A stretch of 47,397 nt of DNA from Gyrodactylus bullatarudis (lineage: Eukaryota; Platyhelminthes; Monogenea; Gyrodactylidea; Gyrodactylidae). Shown here in pieces: positions 43,536-47,397 of the stretch (the stretch's first letter is position 1; each line of letters begins with the position of its first letter). The notes under the pieces were generated by a model, which ran no database searches, had not been told where the DNA came from, and saw only the letters and a list, made by a program, of their open reading frames with translations. The position numbers were made by a program, and so were the translations under genes. The stretch spans positions 53,836 to 101,232 of the forward strand of contig SSNU01000049.1 in assembly GCA_012064415.1 (NCBI GenBank), in the 5' to 3' direction.

Positions 43536-46128
43536 TTCAGCTTGCATATATTTCTTATGTCTAAACGGGTGAATGAAATAAAATTTAGACCGGACCAATG
43601 AAATCTACGATAAAAATTGTTATATTATGATACTTGACGGTAAATCTCAATCATAAGTTATGTTTAACCTAGTCCTATTACCGTAGACTTTTTTTAGAGG
43701 TGACAATTTATGAGTACTCAGAACAAGAAATATACCAATGCCTAGAAACTTTATTAATTTACTGTTGCTCCACTTAGTTGCCTTTACACTTTCAAGAGGA
43801 TGGGTGTTAAGAACATATCAAATTTGTCCCCTGAGTCCCTGACCGATTCGGCCGTAGGTCATTCAAACTGTGTTCATCTCTTGACGAATGAAAAATTTCA
43901 ATAATAACTCAAGTTTTATTTAACGATTATCTACGATTGACTTCAAGTCTATCCGCTAAAGTTATAGTCGATTCGTAATCAGAATATTCATAAAAGATCA
44001 AATGTTGTATGTAGTGAAAACTGATGCTGAACTCTCTTTATGGGTCTCTTGTTTATTTTTCCATTTAAGATGGAGTAATTCCCGAGATACAAATTGAAAT
44101 ACGGATAAAAACTATACACAAATAATACGTATATTTGAAGAGAAAATCGGATTAAAATTTTCCCCCTTGAAGGAGTAATTGTAAGCCTTCCTTACTACTT
44201 ATTACTACTTTATTGTAGAATAGTTCGGTATACACACTGTGTAATACAGTACTATCATCCATGAATGAATGAAATGTGTAGAGATAGATTTTGAAACAAT
44301 TACCAAAGGATGGTGTTGATGCTGATCCCTTCCTACTTCTGGTTAGTCTACAATTGGTTTTCAACTGACAGAAAAACAGGGAAACAGACAACGAAAAATA
44401 GGAATGTAGATTAGTCTCACACGAAGACAAGTGGGAAAATTTTCCTTTCATTGCCGCGGAACAAAAATAAATATATTTTTTCGAGTCTATTGAAACAGAA
44501 AAATTTTAATCTCTCTGAGAGATTTTGAGACTGTGCAAAGAGTTTCTAATTAAGATTGAGAATATTTAAATTTACAGCTATTCTGGGTAAATTTGGGAAT
44601 TCATGATATTGACAAAAATACTCTTTTTTATCTTCGAAATTTTCTGAAGATTCTTTTGGAAACCAGTTTAAGAAAGAAAAAATACGAAAAAAATACATTT
44701 TAGTTCAATAAACTCTCGGACGAAATTGAACGGTTTCCTAGAATCTCTACGACCCTTTTCGGTTCCCTCGTCTATTGATAATCCTGAAAAATAAGGTTTG
44801 ATCCATCTCACACCTTGAAATCACCAAAAAATTTGAATTCAGAGTTTAAGAAAATTTATAGGAAGAGATATTCTAAACTGTAGTGTTTCACTATTAGAAT
44901 CTTGATAATAAGAGTAAACACCTTCAAAATACATTTATTGAATTCATTTCAAGAATCGTATACTTGGCGAATCTCTCACTTATATAATACTTCTTCTGTA
45001 TCAAAAGTTCTTATTTTGAGATTGATCAAGAAAAAACACACATTTCGTTGTAATGTGGATCATCCGTTTTAATGGCCTGCGTGTTGGAATGCAAACCTTC
45101 AAATCTGATAGGCCTTAATACAGTAGACTCTTGACTTTGGAGTAATGAGTGAAATCCAAAAACTTTATTATCAAAGTCGACCAGTTGAGACATAAAGACA
45201 AAGAATTCGAAATACCAGCATAACCCATCTGAATTGGTGAATTTACCAGGCTCATTTCTTGCGATAAAGTTCCTTAGATTAACTGAAGCTTCATTCAAAC
45301 CTTTTGTTATAAGGTCGGCAACTGGAAACAAGTACAGCTGATCAGAGCTAAGATTTTTCACAACTTCTGATCAATCCATGTCCGGCATATCAATAATATT
45401 ATTTATTTGTCATGTTCAAATCATTAACTATTGATCCTCCATTATGGAATGGCCAATTTTTCCCACAATATCCCACGCACATGATAAAACAACGAAATTT
45501 ACGAAATGAAGGTCTTCTTAATGATTTTTGGAGAAAACTCACTAAATGACCAACATTTTAGTGATTGCGTGGTAAAATTTCATTGAAAATTGAGCGGCTA
45601 TTTGAAAAATTTTGGATTTTTAAAACTGAATGACATAATGGTTAAGCATTTTTTACACATGCTGTAATACATTATAGTACTTAGAATGACTAATCAGAAA
45701 ATTTTCAAATTTCATAAAATAACCAGCATTAATTTGAGAATTAGAACGAGGAGAATTATGCAGGTTAGGGATCGAATCTGCCCGATTGATTAAATTTACT
45801 ATGTCTGAATAAAAGAAAAATTAAAGTGATTTTCAATTTTTCTAATTGACAGAAAATTTATCGATTATTGCGCCTAATGAAGCAGAACTCGAGAATTCCA
45901 ACTTCTTCCTTCTCATCTGAACGACTTCTTTTCTTCCCATAAGCAATCTTAAATAATGCTTAATAAGTCCTGAGCCATGGAATAAGATTTTTGTGTATTT
46001 CTTAATGTGGTTATTGTTTTTAATGTCACATGGGAAGAAGAGTTGAGTGAACTCTGAGGATAGCTGATTAATGACCAGCATATGAGATGATAGGAAATTT
46101 TGAATTCTGAAATCTTTTGTGTAAAGTA
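43536..46128. other. Gene-poor region, nothing firmly recognised
   Basis: AT-rich sequence with no conserved exon seen. A 111-codon open stretch on the minus strand at 45026-45361 lacks an ATG near its start and matches no family that is recognised. LTRs for the gypsy relic were looked for by eye and not found. Confidence 0.5.
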
Positions 46129-46530
46129 AGTTGATATGAAGTTGGGAATCTATGAGAAATCTCGATTTTTTCATCAAGTATTCGAATTTGTAGAAGATTT
46201 TTTGGAATCCTACTCATGTTGCCCACTTTTACCATTTGAAGAAAAAAATTCTGAAATCAAATAATTTGCTGAAAATTATGAAAATGGTCATTTTTCAAAT
46301 TCTCATTTGGCGCCAAAATCTCATTTTTTCGAACCTTTGATTTGAAATGGGAGCCAAATTGAAATTTAAAAAATGGCCATAATAAATAATTTTTTTTCAG
46401 AAATCTTTTCTTCATCTGGTAAAAGTGGGCAACATGAGTAGGATTTAAAAAAAATAACAAATTCGAATTTATGATGAAAAAATCGAGATTTCTGTAAAAA
46501 TCATAGATTCCTAACTTCATATCAACCAAC
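46129..46530. mobile_element. Long palindromic fold-back element, copy 2
   Basis: About 0.4 kb. The left end TTGATATGAAGTTGGGAATC pairs with the right end GATTCCTAACTTCATATCAA. The inner block CCTACTCATGTTGCCCACTT pairs with AAGTGGGCAACATGAGTAGG. It shares these blocks, and AAATTGAAATTTAAAAAATG, with copy 1 at 34948-35566. Non-coding, so a non-autonomous element. Confidence 0.75.
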
Positions 46531-47397
46531 TTTATATTCATAGGGTTTATTAAAGACGGTCTATTGAATTGTTACTCATTCATTGGATAGAACTCTTGTT
46601 AGAATTCAGATACAAATAAGTGTCAATTCTATAAAAGAGTCAACTAATATTCAACTTATTAGGACTCGTCAGTACACCGGGTCTTCTAACGTATTAGGCC
46701 AGAGGCCCCGTTCATCTCTTATTAATACTCAATAGGAGTAGATTTCAGGAATTCAATTTTGGTAATATTGAAATACCCGATCGTAAAAGTTATTCAATGA
46801 TGTAAACTATTTCGAATTGTGTTTAAATTTTTGAAAAATATTATTTTCAAAGTAGTGACAAAGTTCAATTGCAAAAAGTTGGTCTGACTGCTTTTTTAAC
46901 CCTTTCGGTGCCGATGGACATTAGACTTGGAGGAAATTTCCAGGGAAAGCCCTAGGATACATGAAAAAATAGAGAATTTCGAAATAATTAAAAATATGTT
47001 AAATATTTCATTGAAAACTTTTCCTAGCTTACAGGATCAGATAAAGTATTAAAATTTTGAAGAATTAAAATTTTAACCCTTTCGATACCATGAGAGAACC
47101 AACATACATATCAAGCTGATTCTTTTTGCAATCTTCTATGATCAGTATTAAAAGAAATGTTATCTTCGAGACTTTCTTCGTAGGACATCAACTTATGGGT
47201 GATCTCGGATCGGTCATATATGACCTTTTGGTTTATTGTGTAACTTTTAGAAAAACAAGTCGCTTACAAGTAGATAATATTATAACTTTATTTTCTATGA
47301 TATTTTATATAACAATTTTCACCATTCGATATACAAAGAAAGATTTTACATTCAGTGCACATATCAAACGTTTTCTTTGGGCACAATGTACATTTTC
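46531..47397. other. Window end, no gene seen
   Basis: AT-rich. Two sites reading TTAACCCTTTCG (near 46898 and 47074) resemble the tip of the piggyBac-type element in PolG intron 12 and a site near 34204, so decayed relatives of that family may lie here. No matching right ends were found inside the window. Confidence 0.4.

Noticed and set aside
45026..45361. 111-codon minus-strand frame
   Set aside because: Begins at a non-ATG codon, no family recognised, no splice partners seen; kept only as a note in the region entry.
45842..46177. 111-codon minus-strand frame
   Set aside because: Its start lies in the fold-back element and its composition looks random; no family recognised.
1..47397. CRISPR arrays, operons, rRNA or tRNA genes
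   Set aside because: None seen; the window is eukaryotic with spliced genes, and no cloverleaf with A and B boxes was recognised by eye.

Overview
This is a eukaryotic (animal) nuclear window. It is AT-rich, and its genes carry GT-AG introns and metazoan-type proteins. The gene set (an UpSET/KMT2E-like SET protein, a nocte/PRRC2 protein, FCP1, mitochondrial DNA polymerase gamma, a divergent beta-tubulin, a KIAA0513-like protein, AIMP2 and PGAP2) fits an arthropod. The overall texture (AT-rich, many inverted-repeat elements, mixed tiny and large introns) suggests a copepod such as a sea louse. The species is inference and was not checked.

Layout. 1-3583: non-coding, one interspersed repeat copy. 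3584-7839 (-): UpSET/KMT2E/SETD5-like gene, 11 exons, 1134 aa. 8872-14839 (-): nocte/PRRC2 homologue, 9 exons, 1735 aa. 15196-21018 (+): FCP1 (CTDP1) RNA polymerase II CTD phosphatase, 8 exons, 1104 aa; its sixth intron holds a terminal-inverted-repeat element interrupted by an 815-base assembly gap. 21362-27240 (-): DNA polymerase gamma catalytic subunit, 14 exons, 1154 aa, convergent with FCP1. 27724-29130 (+): divergent beta-tubulin, 3 exons, 441 aa. 29790-30340: decayed Ty3/gypsy pol fragments. 31086-40309 (+): KIAA0513-like gene, 8 exons, 348 aa, with kilobase introns full of transposon relics. 40751-41512 (-): intronless AIMP2. 41540-42404 (+): PGAP2, 3 exons, 265 aa, head to head with AIMP2 with only 27 bases between the start codons. 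42405-47397: gene-poor, with a second decayed gypsy relic and a fold-back element.

Exon models were built by hand from splice signals, reading phase and remembered family sequences. Every multi-exon model sums to a whole number of codons.

The genes are housekeeping and not one pathway: chromatin and transcription (UpSET, FCP1), translation (AIMP2, probably nocte/PRRC2), mitochondrial DNA replication (PolG), cytoskeleton (tubulin) and GPI-anchor remodelling (PGAP2). Three start-to-start pairs (nocte/FCP1, PolG/tubulin, AIMP2/PGAP2) share short divergent intergenic regions.

The most striking signal is a class of ultra-short introns. Thirteen of 49 inferred introns are 24-43 nt, spread over six genes, while the KIAA0513-like gene has introns up to 3.3 kb. 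The second theme is a dense set of non-autonomous DNA transposons whose superfamily can be read from their target-site duplications (TA, TTAA, 8 bp), plus a likely Penelope-like terminal repeat pair carrying a hammerhead-like core.
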